Source of the DNA: Bdellovibrio sp. 28-41-41
Lineage (GTDB): Bacteria; Bdellovibrionota; Bdellovibrionia; Bdellovibrionales; Bdellovibrionaceae
Assembly (NCBI GenBank): GCA_002256935.1
Contig: NCGL01000025.1
Span: 1 to 45,422 of the forward strand
Direction: 5' to 3'
Length of the DNA stretch: 45,422 bases
In this document: piece by piece, positions 8,632-16,788 of the stretch
How positions within the stretch are numbered: the stretch's first letter is position 1
How the letters are laid out: each line of letters begins with the position of its first letter
The notes under the pieces: model-generated
Databases searched by the model: none
Seen by the model: only the letters and a program-made list of their open reading frames with translations
Told to the model about the DNA's origin: nothing
Position numbers and translations under genes: made by a program

Positions 8632-9033
8632 ATGAAAGCTCTAGGGAAATGGTTAGTAAGGATATTAATTTTTGTGGGAATCCTTGTAGCAGCGTCTGTG
8701 TATATGGTTTACTATTCTTACTTTCATTCGCGCACCGTAATTGGTCCAGTGAGTGGCGTGAAACAGTTGTTAGAAAATACGGCAATTCTTGCAGGGACAC
8801 AGGATCCTTCCAGTAAAATTTATTCGTTTGCTGTTGGCGTAAAAGACAATAAGACTCAAGAGATCGTTACGGGATCGTCAGAAGATCGCCAGTGGGGCGT
8901 AGTAAAAGATGGTCAATGTGTGGAAGCTGTGTTCTTCCCATATCCACCGTGGAACCTTCAAAAAGCGGGGACATATTTCAATGTGCGTGTTCATAAACTT
9001 TACGACAACTGCGATGCTTTACCTAAAAACTAA
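8632..9033 (+). CDS. membrane-anchored hypothetical protein
   Basis: 133 residues. A basic N-terminus and one hydrophobic helix (about residues 8-30) predict a signal anchor with a ~100-residue periplasmic domain. The domain has two Cys (GQCVEAV and YDNCDAL) that could form a disulfide. I do not recognise the family. The downstream phosphodiesterase gene starts inside its last 20 bases, so the two are likely cotranslated. Confidence 0.75.
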   Translation: MKALGKWLVRILIFVGILVAASVYMVYYSYFHSRTVIGPVSGVKQLLENTAILAGTQDPSSKIYSFAVGVKDNKTQEIVTGSSEDRQWGVVKDGQCVEAVFFPYPPWNLQKAGTYFNVRVHKLYDNCDALPKN

Positions 9034-10141
9034 AATTACAAATAAAATTGTAAAGTCACTTTTGCTGGGCAGCGTGCTGTTGCTGTCGGCCAGCATGGCC
9101 GCGTGTTTGACTGCCTGTCAAACGGCGCAGCAAGCTTCGGATGATTTTCAAAGGCCAGCTGAAAATAGAAAATTTCCGCGACCAATTGTGATTGCTCATC
9201 GCGGAGCGAGCGGATATTTACCAGAGCACACTCTAGAAGCCTACATCCGCGGGATGGAACTAGGTGCTGATTTCATCGAGCCTGATTTGGTGATGACAAA
9301 AGATGGCGTGCTGGTGGCTCGTCATGAAAATGAAATTTCTGAAACCACGAATGTGGCGGATGTGTTTCCAAAAAGAAAAACAACGAAAACCATCGACGAT
9401 GTTAAAATGGCCGGTTGGTTTGTTGAAGATTTCACACTGGCTGAAATTAAAAAATTAAAAGCTAAGCAACGTTTAGCGTTTAGACCGCAAATGGATCAAC
9501 AGCCATTTTTAATTCCTACGCTAGATGAAATTATCGATGCCGTTGATCAGTACAATACAAAGACGGGAAAAAGCATCGGTATTGTTCCCGAGATTAAGCA
9601 CTCGTCCTATTTTCGTTCGATCGGTGTAAATATGGAAAAGGCTTTATTAAATGCCCTGGAAGACAAGAAGTGGGATAAAAAGTTAGATCAAGTTTATATT
9701 CAGTCCTTCGAAGTCTCGAACTTAAAGGAACTAGCGACCTTATCTAAATATCATTTAGTGCAGCTACTGGGCGATCCCGCCGAATCTCCGTACGATTTAA
9801 AGGGTAAAAAGACCTATGCGGACATGGTGACTTTGGATGGTTTAAAAGAAATTCGTAAGTACGCTCAAGTGTTAGGACCATATAAGAAGTATCTTGTGGT
9901 CGAGAACGCCAAGAGCGAAATGACCTTAGTAGCTAACGACGTGTTGAAAAACGCCAAATTGTTAGACCTTAAAATTATCCCTTATACTTTCCGCAATGAG
10001 TCCTTTTTCGTGATGAAGCCGCTGACTGATCCTGTGAAAGAATATGAGTTTTTTTATAAGATTGGAGTTGACGGGGTATTCAGCGACTTCCCCGATACAG
10101 CTGTCAAAGCGCTTAAAATGGGAAATGAAACAATAAATTAA
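9014..10141 (+). CDS. glycerophosphodiester phosphodiesterase, lipoprotein
   Basis: 375 residues from ATG 9014. This start gives a proper lipoprotein signal (MLYLKTKITNKIVKSLLLGS then a hydrophobic core and LTAC, Cys35); the frame stays open back to 8909 inside the neighbour gene, but that extension is unlikely. GDPD motifs: HRGASGYLPEHT (His62, Arg63, Glu71), IEPD (Glu89, Asp91) and ARHENE (His104). The enzyme splits glycerophosphodiesters into glycerol-3-phosphate and an alcohol, with a GlpQ-like periplasmic role in phospholipid scavenging. That suits a predator digesting prey membranes, which is inference. Confidence 0.9.
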   Translation: MLYLKTKITNKIVKSLLLGSVLLLSASMAACLTACQTAQQASDDFQRPAENRKFPRPIVIAHRGASGYLPEHTLEAYIRGMELGADFIEPDLVMTKDGVLVARHENEISETTNVADVFPKRKTTKTIDDVKMAGWFVEDFTLAEIKKLKAKQRLAFRPQMDQQPFLIPTLDEIIDAVDQYNTKTGKSIGIVPEIKHSSYFRSIGVNMEKALLNALEDKKWDKKLDQVYIQSFEVSNLKELATLSKYHLVQLLGDPAESPYDLKGKKTYADMVTLDGLKEIRKYAQVLGPYKKYLVVENAKSEMTLVANDVLKNAKLLDLKIIPYTFRNESFFVMKPLTDPVKEYEFFYKIGVDGVFSDFPDTAVKALKMGNETIN

Positions 10142-10215
10142 CCACTCAGCGATACAAAGAAGTTACGGAATCCTCGTCTAAAAAGTAAAAACAGGTACTA
10201 GACTAAATTTCAGAA

Positions 10216-11145
10216 CTACAGAGACTTGATGATTTCCGTGATCAATTTTATGTGTTGAAGTGGGTGCTTGCCAATATGATCGACCATTAATTTTTTTGGT
10301 GCGTCTGTTTTTGAAATTCCTTCAAACGTAAGTAGCCGATCCATAGCATTGCAACTGGAAACAATGATCGATAATTCGTCGAGTTGATTTTCTATTAATT
10401 TTTTAGGAAAACCCGATCCATCGATACATTCTTCGTGTTCGTTGATAATTTTTAAAACTTGAGGGTCAAAGTGCATTGTATTTTTGAGTTTCTCGATACC
10501 TGACTGCGGATGGTTTTTATAGGTCGCTAAATCAGGTGCAGCCAATGCCGTCAGCGGTTGTTGAAAGTTAATAGGCGAATCGTGCAAGCCAATATCGTGT
10601 AGTAGTGAACCCAATGTTAGCCATTGAGAAGCTTTAGGATCAGTCAGTTTCAATTTTTGACTAAGAGCTACGGCCATTGTACCGACGGTGACACCATGAT
10701 GGGCTAAGTTTTTGTCTGTGTTTTCAATTTTTAAAATCGAAGCGGCAGCTGGTGCATTCTTAGTTAGGAACTCAACGTATTTGCTGGTGGCTGCTTTTGT
10801 AGCCTCATACGCTGTTTTATCTTCCGGTCGTTCGAAAACTTCTTCGACGTGAAATTGTTGATCGCCTTGGATAATTTCAGCACGAAGCTGCATATCTTTT
10901 TGTGAATTTGGATCGTACGCCGATTCGATATTAATTTTCAAATAGTTGCGGTAGTTCGGTTCGTCGTCGTTGATGATATAAAGATTTTTTAACTTTTTCT
11001 CTTTAAAACGTTTCAGGCGTGCGCCTTCGAAGCTGTCACCCCGACGAAGGTAGTGGACCATTTTGTCGTTAATCTTTACAAAGACATCGAAAGTTATTTT
11101 TTGATCGCCTCGTAAGGTGCTCACACGGATAGAAGTATGATTCAT
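10216..11145 (-). CDS. HD-GYP-like phosphohydrolase
   Basis: 309 residues. The N-terminal ~110 residues (FDVFVKINDKMVHYLRRGDS, LKNLYIIN) form a small domain shared with the paralogue at 16778. The C-terminal HD domain has LLHDIGLHD, then NEHEECIDGSGFPK. HD-GYP enzymes hydrolyse c-di-GMP; here the GYP triplet reads GFP and the Lys after HDIG is Leu. Metal-binding HD is kept, so activity is possible but unproven. Divergent from the Hpt-like gene at 11197 with 51 bp between. Confidence 0.8.
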   Translation of the reverse strand: MNHTSIRVSTLRGDQKITFDVFVKINDKMVHYLRRGDSFEGARLKRFKEKKLKNLYIINDDEPNYRNYLKINIESAYDPNSQKDMQLRAEIIQGDQQFHVEEVFERPEDKTAYEATKAATSKYVEFLTKNAPAAASILKIENTDKNLAHHGVTVGTMAVALSQKLKLTDPKASQWLTLGSLLHDIGLHDSPINFQQPLTALAAPDLATYKNHPQSGIEKLKNTMHFDPQVLKIINEHEECIDGSGFPKKLIENQLDELSIIVSSCNAMDRLLTFEGISKTDAPKKLMVDHIGKHPLQHIKLITEIIKSL

Positions 11146-11196
11146 ATTTGGCCTTTTACTTGTTGTCCTTCATCGGAGTTTTGTTAGACTCGAAGA

Positions 11197-11715
11197 ATGA
11201 ATTTAGATGAATCAATTTTAAAAGAGTTTGTACAGGAATCCAAATCTTTAATTAAGGAAAGTCTAGAAATATTGGAAGAAGTTGAGTTCGATCCAAGCCA
11301 AGTAAAAAAACTAGAAGTGTATGGGAATAGCGTCGATCGTATCATGGGCGGCGCAAAAAATTTGGCATTGATGGCCGATGCGACTCACCCTATTAATTTT
11401 ATTGGTGACTATTGTGCATTATGCAAAGCGGTCGGATACAAATCGTCGCAGATAGAAAGCAATCCAGATTTCTTGATGATCTGTGTGGCCTTGCTACTAG
11501 ACGCCACGGAAACACTGGACGAAATGATTGATAAGCTTGCGTCAGACACAAAACAGGAAGCGACGACGTTAAGTAAAACATTTTTGGATCGTTTGCAGTG
11601 GGTATCTAACCAATTCAGCAAAGATATTCGAGAAACGGTAGGCGCAAAGGCTAGCGCTGAGAAAAGTTTTGGGCAGAGCGAGATCGACGAGCTTTTGAAA
11701 AAGCTAGGGATTTGA
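11197..11715 (+). CDS. Hpt-like helical protein with a FliM-like EIDELL tail
   Basis: 172 residues, mostly helical. The start (ESILKEFVQESKSLIKESLE) resembles the CheA Hpt domain. Where Hpt domains have the phospho-acceptor His in HxxKG, this protein has DRIMGGAK, so the His is missing. The last residues, SFGQSEIDELLKKLGI, look like the CheY-binding N-terminal peptide of FliM (xxEIDxLL). A role as a CheY-type partner or sink is inference. The last 12 bases overlap the convergent queG gene. Confidence 0.6.
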   Translation: MNLDESILKEFVQESKSLIKESLEILEEVEFDPSQVKKLEVYGNSVDRIMGGAKNLALMADATHPINFIGDYCALCKAVGYKSSQIESNPDFLMICVALLLDATETLDEMIDKLASDTKQEATTLSKTFLDRLQWVSNQFSKDIRETVGAKASAEKSFGQSEIDELLKKLGI

Positions 11716-12744
11716 TAATTCGCTTAGGCACCATGTTGCAATTTCTTTTAATTCTTCATGTTCTAAATAAGGTCGAACATCTTCGGTCAATGAATTCAAT
11801 TTTAAATTAGCAATCACAATCATGGCATTCCGTTTTAGTCCGCGCTGACCCGCACGCACCAGCGGTGTGCCATGAAGGATTTTTAAAAGCTGTTTGCCTG
11901 AACTTCTCAAAACTAATCGTAATTCTGTTTCCAAACCGTCATCGGTTATTTGTTTTTGGTGTTTTTGATAAGGTTCCGAACGTTTTAAAACTTTTTGATT
12001 CCATGGGCACACCGTCTGACAAATATCGCAGCCAAAAAACAAACCTTTGAATTTTGTAGCCAGCTCGAACGGTGGATTGTTTTTGGATTCAATGGTCCAA
12101 TACGAAATACATTTTGTAGAGTTAATTGTTTTATTCTGACCAATTGCTGACGTTGGACATTCATCGATACAGCGAGTGCACGTGCCACAGAAATCGGGCA
12201 GTGGATCAAACTGTTGATTTTGACCTAAATTCACCGACGTAACAATATTACCTAATAAAAATAGTGATCCTTCTTTAGGGTGAATTAAACACGAATTTTT
12301 CCCGATCCAACCGAGTCTGTTTTGATAAGAAAAATCTCGCTCCATAATTGGGAACGAATCTGTCGAGGACATGAAAAACTCGTTGGGATGCAATTCTTTT
12401 AATCGCGTCACTATGGCTTCTAGTCGTTCACGCAGCCAAAAGTGATAGTCGGTGCCTTGCGCATACATCGCTGTTTTCAAATGCTGAAACGGAAACTCCG
12501 TTTCTTCATGAAGGGCTCTGTAGGGATGGGCCAGACTTATGATGGAGGTAGCCGAAGATTGGATATTTTTAAGATCACGTTTGATTTCTAGATGTCGCTT
12601 AAGATAATCCATCTCGCCATGGTAATTACTTTCGATCCACTGGATATAACGATCCCAACTAAGCGGTTCAGTGATCGCGCTGTATCCATAATGGGAAAAA
12701 CCAAGTTGGTATATTAAATCTTCGACTTCGGCCAGTGGGTTCAT
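11704..12744 (-). CDS. queG: epoxyqueuosine reductase QueG
   Basis: 346 residues. Catalyses the last step of queuosine synthesis in tRNA, reducing epoxyqueuosine with cobalamin and two 4Fe-4S clusters. Seen: ferredoxin-type cluster motif CGTCTRCIDECP (Cys 186, 189, 192, 196), the second set CDICQTVCPWNQ (Cys 239, 242, 246) with Cys212, and the family region ERDFSYQNRLGWIGKNSC. It is slightly shorter than E. coli QueG (379) because the C-terminal HEAT-like part is short. Stand-alone gene, divergent from the nucleotidyltransferase gene. Confidence 0.94.
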   Translation of the reverse strand: MNPLAEVEDLIYQLGFSHYGYSAITEPLSWDRYIQWIESNYHGEMDYLKRHLEIKRDLKNIQSSATSIISLAHPYRALHEETEFPFQHLKTAMYAQGTDYHFWLRERLEAIVTRLKELHPNEFFMSSTDSFPIMERDFSYQNRLGWIGKNSCLIHPKEGSLFLLGNIVTSVNLGQNQQFDPLPDFCGTCTRCIDECPTSAIGQNKTINSTKCISYWTIESKNNPPFELATKFKGLFFGCDICQTVCPWNQKVLKRSEPYQKHQKQITDDGLETELRLVLRSSGKQLLKILHGTPLVRAGQRGLKRNAMIVIANLKLNSLTEDVRPYLEHEELKEIATWCLSELSNP

Positions 12745-12788
12745 TCGTGGTTGAACATTAATGGTTTAACGACGTATAATCAATTCAA

Positions 12789-14036
12789 ATGAGTAAAGAT
12801 GTAGCAGCCAAGCTATCAACAGTGGAAAGTTATCCACTAGCCATAGAGATAATTCAAAAATTAGCCGATCTTGGCTACACCTCGTACTTTGCGGGGGGCT
12901 GTGTTCGGGATGCTTTGCTGGGAATCAAACCTAAAGACATCGATATCGCAACTACCGCACATCCGGAAGTGATCGAGCGGATTTTCAGCCACACAGTGGC
13001 CGTTGGCAAAAAATTTGGAATCATCGTTGTTGTGGAAGGTAAGCATAATATTGAGGTGGCGACATTTCGTAAAGAAAGTGATTATCGCGATGGTCGCAGG
13101 CCAGAAAACATCGAGTACTCGGGACCGGAAGAAGATTCTATTCGTCGCGATTTTACAGTGAATGCTTTGTTTTACGATCCTCTTAAAAAAGAAATTATTG
13201 ATTTTCAGAATGGTATTGCTGATTTAGAACAGCGAAAACTTCGTTGCGTTGGTAATCCAGATCGCCGATTTAGCGAAGATTATCTACGAATACTGCGCTG
13301 TTTTCGTTTTGCTTTGGTGCTGAATTTAGAAATCGAGCCAGCCACGTTGCAATCGGCAATTAAACACCGGGATGGGCTGAAGCAAATCTCTCAAGAACGT
13401 AAACGAGATGAATTATTAAAAACTGTATTGAATTTGCGATCTCCCTGGGCCCTTGTAGTTGAGTTTTCAAATCAGAAACTGTGGGCGACGTATGGATTGC
13501 CAAATGAAATTTTAGATTATAGAGATTATTTATTTCAATCCAAGATCACAAATGAAACTGAATTGTTGATCAAACTGCTTTGGCAATTGGATACTCGCAT
13601 TGATGCAAAGATTTGGCTTAAAGAATTTAAGTGCTCGACCGATGTCCGTCAAGTCGTGCTTCGTGCGCTGGAATTTAAAAAAAATATCGACAATGTAGTG
13701 GATTGGTCCGAAGAAGAAATTCATTACTACAGTTACAAACATGATATGCGGTTAGTGATTGATATTATAAAACTAGAAATGAAGAGTCCGTTTTATAAGT
13801 CGTCTCCAAAAACAGTCAATCTAGCACAGAAATTAGAAACGCTGAAGAAACATATGTCTTTCTACGCCAACAATGCGATCAAGCCGGTCGTCAATGGCGA
13901 GCATCTAAAAACAAAATTTCAAGGTGCCGAGCTTGGGCGAGTGCTGGATTTGTTGTTTCGTAAGCAACTTGTTCATAAATGGACACGTGCGGAAGAAGCG
14001 CTTCGCTGGTTAGATTCAAACTCAGGAAAAGGGTAG
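12789..14036 (+). CDS. cca: CCA tRNA nucleotidyltransferase / poly(A) polymerase family
   Basis: 415 residues. Class II nucleotidyltransferase core: FAGGCVRDALLG (GG at 36-37), catalytic DID (Asp50, Asp52), RRDFTVNAL, and the neck motif RILRCFRFAL. The family adds CCA to tRNA 3' ends or A tails to RNA; the two cannot be separated safely from sequence alone, and CCA addition is the commoner role. No C-terminal HD domain is visible. Followed after 5 bp by the RDD gene, so probably cotranscribed. Confidence 0.88.
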   Translation: MSKDVAAKLSTVESYPLAIEIIQKLADLGYTSYFAGGCVRDALLGIKPKDIDIATTAHPEVIERIFSHTVAVGKKFGIIVVVEGKHNIEVATFRKESDYRDGRRPENIEYSGPEEDSIRRDFTVNALFYDPLKKEIIDFQNGIADLEQRKLRCVGNPDRRFSEDYLRILRCFRFALVLNLEIEPATLQSAIKHRDGLKQISQERKRDELLKTVLNLRSPWALVVEFSNQKLWATYGLPNEILDYRDYLFQSKITNETELLIKLLWQLDTRIDAKIWLKEFKCSTDVRQVVLRALEFKKNIDNVVDWSEEEIHYYSYKHDMRLVIDIIKLEMKSPFYKSSPKTVNLAQKLETLKKHMSFYANNAIKPVVNGEHLKTKFQGAELGRVLDLLFRKQLVHKWTRAEEALRWLDSNSGKG

Positions 14037-14041
14037 CTTTC

Positions 14042-14665
14042 ATGTATTACTTTCCATCTACTTGGCGCCGTTTAGTTGCTCATTTTGTAGATAGAGCCTA
14101 TATCGGCATTTTGCAATCACCGGTGTGGATTAATATAGGCATCGATTACATGAAACACAACGAACTGCGATTGCATTGGTCACATTTAGCCTATGTGATA
14201 CTAGTTAGTTTTCTATATGAGGTTTTATCTCTGTATTTTTTCTCTACGACACTAGGGAAATGGCAGTGGAGTTTAAAAGTAATTAGTCGTCATAAAAACG
14301 GTAGTGATGATTCCATAGGTATGGACCAAGCGATTTTAAGAACATTGGTTTCTAACCTGAGCTTCTTCTTTGGTTGGTCCATCTATGCGTTGGCGTTTTT
14401 TAATTATAATCGAACACATTTGGCGGACTGGGCGGCAGAAACTCAAGTGGTTAGTTTGAAAGAGCGCGCGAGTTTACCGCACGTTCGCTGGATTTTGGCG
14501 GTAGGATTTATCTTTTTAACATTGAGTGAATCACTCAAGACAGCATCTGTGACATTGAACTCGATCAAATGGGCTAATCCGTACGTCTATTATGACAGTC
14601 ATGCCATGAAAGCATTTTTGAATGACCTTCAGTATAGAATGGAATACGAAACCGACGACGACTAG
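14042..14665 (+). CDS. RDD family membrane protein
   Basis: 207 residues from ATG 14042, which follows an AGGAAAAGGG ribosome-binding region; an upstream in-frame start at 13979 lies inside the previous gene and is rejected. The start WRRLVAHFVDRAYI matches the RDD signature (Arg-Asp..Asp), and several hydrophobic helices follow (about residues 45-70, 100-130, 155-175). The GKWQWSLKVI segment is the usual conserved loop (G..xxG.kxxGlrV). Function of RDD proteins is generally unclear, with Na+/H+ transport or assembly roles proposed. Confidence 0.8.
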   Translation: MYYFPSTWRRLVAHFVDRAYIGILQSPVWINIGIDYMKHNELRLHWSHLAYVILVSFLYEVLSLYFFSTTLGKWQWSLKVISRHKNGSDDSIGMDQAILRTLVSNLSFFFGWSIYALAFFNYNRTHLADWAAETQVVSLKERASLPHVRWILAVGFIFLTLSESLKTASVTLNSIKWANPYVYYDSHAMKAFLNDLQYRMEYETDDD

Positions 14666-14671
14666 CAAGGC

Positions 14672-16354
14672 CTAGCGATCGTTGACGCCAAAGCCTTCTG
14701 ATCGTTTATAAGTTTTTAAATAGTCGCCTAGTTTTTTCGAACCCTCGGTACTTAACTTGGCAAATTGTAAACCGCCCAAGTGATGACCCCAATAGTGCCC
14801 TTCGATGGGCGCGATCCACTTAACTTCAGCTTTAATCAGACCCATTTTAGGGCCAAAGCCATCGGAGTTAAACTCAACCAGAACGTCTTTGTGATTACCT
14901 AACATGCTCGGTGTTGTTTCAAAACCAATTCCGCCCAAGCAGCAGTTTCGCAGTTTTGCTTTCGTAATAATTTTCCCTGTCGTATCGTAAATATTGATTC
15001 GACCATTAACGATCGTTCTAATTTTCAGAGTGTCGCGAATCTGTAAAATCTTTGATGGATCGATATCTAAATCTTTAGCTAGCAAGCTATCAAAGTGCTC
15101 CTGCGCCAAATTACCACCGGAACTGCGATCAAATGGTTCTTCCATGTCGTTATTAATTCGTGGCTCACGACTAAAGCGAGTAGCTTCGCCATCTATACGT
15201 TTGATCAAACTTTCAACGATAGCGATACGGGTTTGTAAGTTCTCTTTGTCATCCATTAAATCTGCGGTTGGCGTCAGCTGTTGTGGTGCCGGAGTAATAA
15301 TAACGGTCGCATCCTGGTTAAATAGTGCCTGTTGGATTTCTTTATTTAAATTAAAGATTTCAGTTTTCTCAGTCGCAATTTCAGTTTCAAAAAGTGACCG
15401 AACGAATTTGCCGGTTTCCGCATACGTATGGGACGTGTAGTAGCGTTGCATGACCTGACGAAGTGCTACTTGAAACTCATTGGCTGTTTGATAGCGATCA
15501 TTCGGATTAATACGTAGCGCTTTTAATATAGCCATATCTAAATCAAGTGGAATTTCGTCATTGTAAGCGGACGGTGCCACCGAGTTTTCACGAACACCAT
15601 TAGTATTTTCAGTAGATTTCTTAGTCATCGCTTTTTGGTCGTAGTAGCGAATTAACGTTAACAATTCCCATGCGACGATACCCAACGAGAAAACGTCGGA
15701 GCGACAGTCAACAGCTTCACCACGAGTCTGTTCAGGCGACAAGTAGGCGGCTTTTCCTTTAATTGTTCCGACCCGCGTTTTTTCATCTAAATTAGTATTC
15801 GCTTTAGCGATACCGAAATCGATAACTTTCAAATTACCATCATACGATACTATTAGATTTTGCGGAGAAACATCACGGTGAATAGTGTTAGTTTGTTCGC
15901 CGGTCACTGCGTTCGAAAACGTGTGAGCGTAATCTAACCCGGCGGCAGCTTGGATCACTAAGCTTAATACTACAGGGATAGGGATTTGCGTTCCCTTCTT
16001 TTGAATTACTTTGTTGCTTAGATCACGCAGGTTTTTTCCATTTAGGAATTCCATTGCGATAAAAGGTTGTTCTTCTACTTTGCCGAAGTCATGCAGTTGC
16101 ACCGTATTCGGATGAGAGAAACCCATTAACACTTGGATTTCGTTCTGGAACATACTTAGGAACATAGGTTGATTTGAAAAATGAGGAAGCAATCGCTTGA
16201 TCACTAACAGGCGACCGTTCCCCATATAGGAATTCGGTCTGGCTAAAAACACTTCAGCCATTCCGCCTTCGGCGAGCTTTTTCAGCAAGATATAGTTGCC
16301 AAAGCTTTCAAACTTTGTTGGTTCAGCCGGTTTCAATTTAAAATTATCACTCAT
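14672..16354 (-). CDS. Ser/Thr protein kinase with C-terminal PilZ-like domain
   Basis: 560 residues. Hanks-type kinase: glycine loop LAEGGMAEVF (27-36), Lys53, catalytic HRDVSPQN (159-166), DFG (179-181) and SPEQTRGEAVDCRSDVFSLG in the activation/F-helix region; all key residues are present. A linker (~300-440) follows, then a C-terminal domain (~447-545; LRNCCLGGIGFETT, VEFNSDGFG, HHLGGLQF) that looks like PilZ, a c-di-GMP-binding beta-barrel. The usual RxxxR before it is not clear, so ligand binding is uncertain. No membrane segment, so cytoplasmic. The fusion suggests phosphorylation tuned by c-di-GMP; that is inference. Confidence 0.88.
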   Translation of the reverse strand: MSDNFKLKPAEPTKFESFGNYILLKKLAEGGMAEVFLARPNSYMGNGRLLVIKRLLPHFSNQPMFLSMFQNEIQVLMGFSHPNTVQLHDFGKVEEQPFIAMEFLNGKNLRDLSNKVIQKKGTQIPIPVVLSLVIQAAAGLDYAHTFSNAVTGEQTNTIHRDVSPQNLIVSYDGNLKVIDFGIAKANTNLDEKTRVGTIKGKAAYLSPEQTRGEAVDCRSDVFSLGIVAWELLTLIRYYDQKAMTKKSTENTNGVRENSVAPSAYNDEIPLDLDMAILKALRINPNDRYQTANEFQVALRQVMQRYYTSHTYAETGKFVRSLFETEIATEKTEIFNLNKEIQQALFNQDATVIITPAPQQLTPTADLMDDKENLQTRIAIVESLIKRIDGEATRFSREPRINNDMEEPFDRSSGGNLAQEHFDSLLAKDLDIDPSKILQIRDTLKIRTIVNGRINIYDTTGKIITKAKLRNCCLGGIGFETTPSMLGNHKDVLVEFNSDGFGPKMGLIKAEVKWIAPIEGHYWGHHLGGLQFAKLSTEGSKKLGDYLKTYKRSEGFGVNDR

Positions 16355-16529
16355 TGTTTTTTTCCTATATCAGTGGCTCTTTCAATATCTTAGCAGGATA
16401 TTTTGAGCTAATGTAATTTTTCGTTTTTGTCGTTTTTATTTACAGTCTAAATTTCAAATAAATTGCCTTACCTTTTTACTAAATCGGCAGTATTCCGACA
16501 AGATTGTGTAAAGAATTCTGGAGACTGAA

Positions 16530-16583
16530 GCCTGATCTGTCAGGCAGCAAGAAGCGATACAGGAGCACTTCCTGCGCTTGGCT
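16530..16583. ncRNA. adjacent hairpins, possible small RNA
   Basis: In the 16355-16680 gap between the kinase promoter region and a small ORF. Hairpin 1: GCCTGA / TCAGGC (16530-16535 with 16540-16545, loop TCTG). Hairpin 2: nested stems AAGCG/CGCTT (16552-16556 with 16575-16579) and CAGGA/TCCTG (16560-16564 with 16570-16574), with AGC/GCT closing outside. The rest of the gap is AT-rich and shows nothing else. No known RNA family is recognised and no poly-T follows. Confidence 0.3.
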
Positions 16584-16680
16584 AATAAATGTCCGAGACC
16601 ACAGAAAAAAAATGCAAACGTAAAAATATTTCGATTTTTTATTCGTGCATTCTCAAGATTTTACGAGGGTTCGTCTCATT

Positions 16681-16788
16681 ATGACATGGGACAACTTTAT
16701 TGCAGTTCTAAGTTGGGGAAGTCCCTATTTGAGTGGTTTACCGCAAAGTGATATGTATACAAAGATAGTACCGAAATTTAAGCTTTAG
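16681..16788 (+). CDS. possible 35-residue small protein
   Basis: ATG 16681 opens a short frame reading MTWDNFIAVLSWGSPYLSGL and ending PKFKL. The composition looks protein-like, and GAGGG lies about 12 bases upstream. It overlaps the 3' end of the convergent gene by 11 bases. No family recognised; it could be the start of a truncated gene or chance. Confidence 0.3.
   Translation: MTWDNFIAVLSWGSPYLSGLPQSDMYTKIVPKFKL

Noticed and set aside
8909..9013. Upstream extension of the phosphodiesterase gene
   Set aside because: Lies inside the preceding gene and would place the lipoprotein signal internally.
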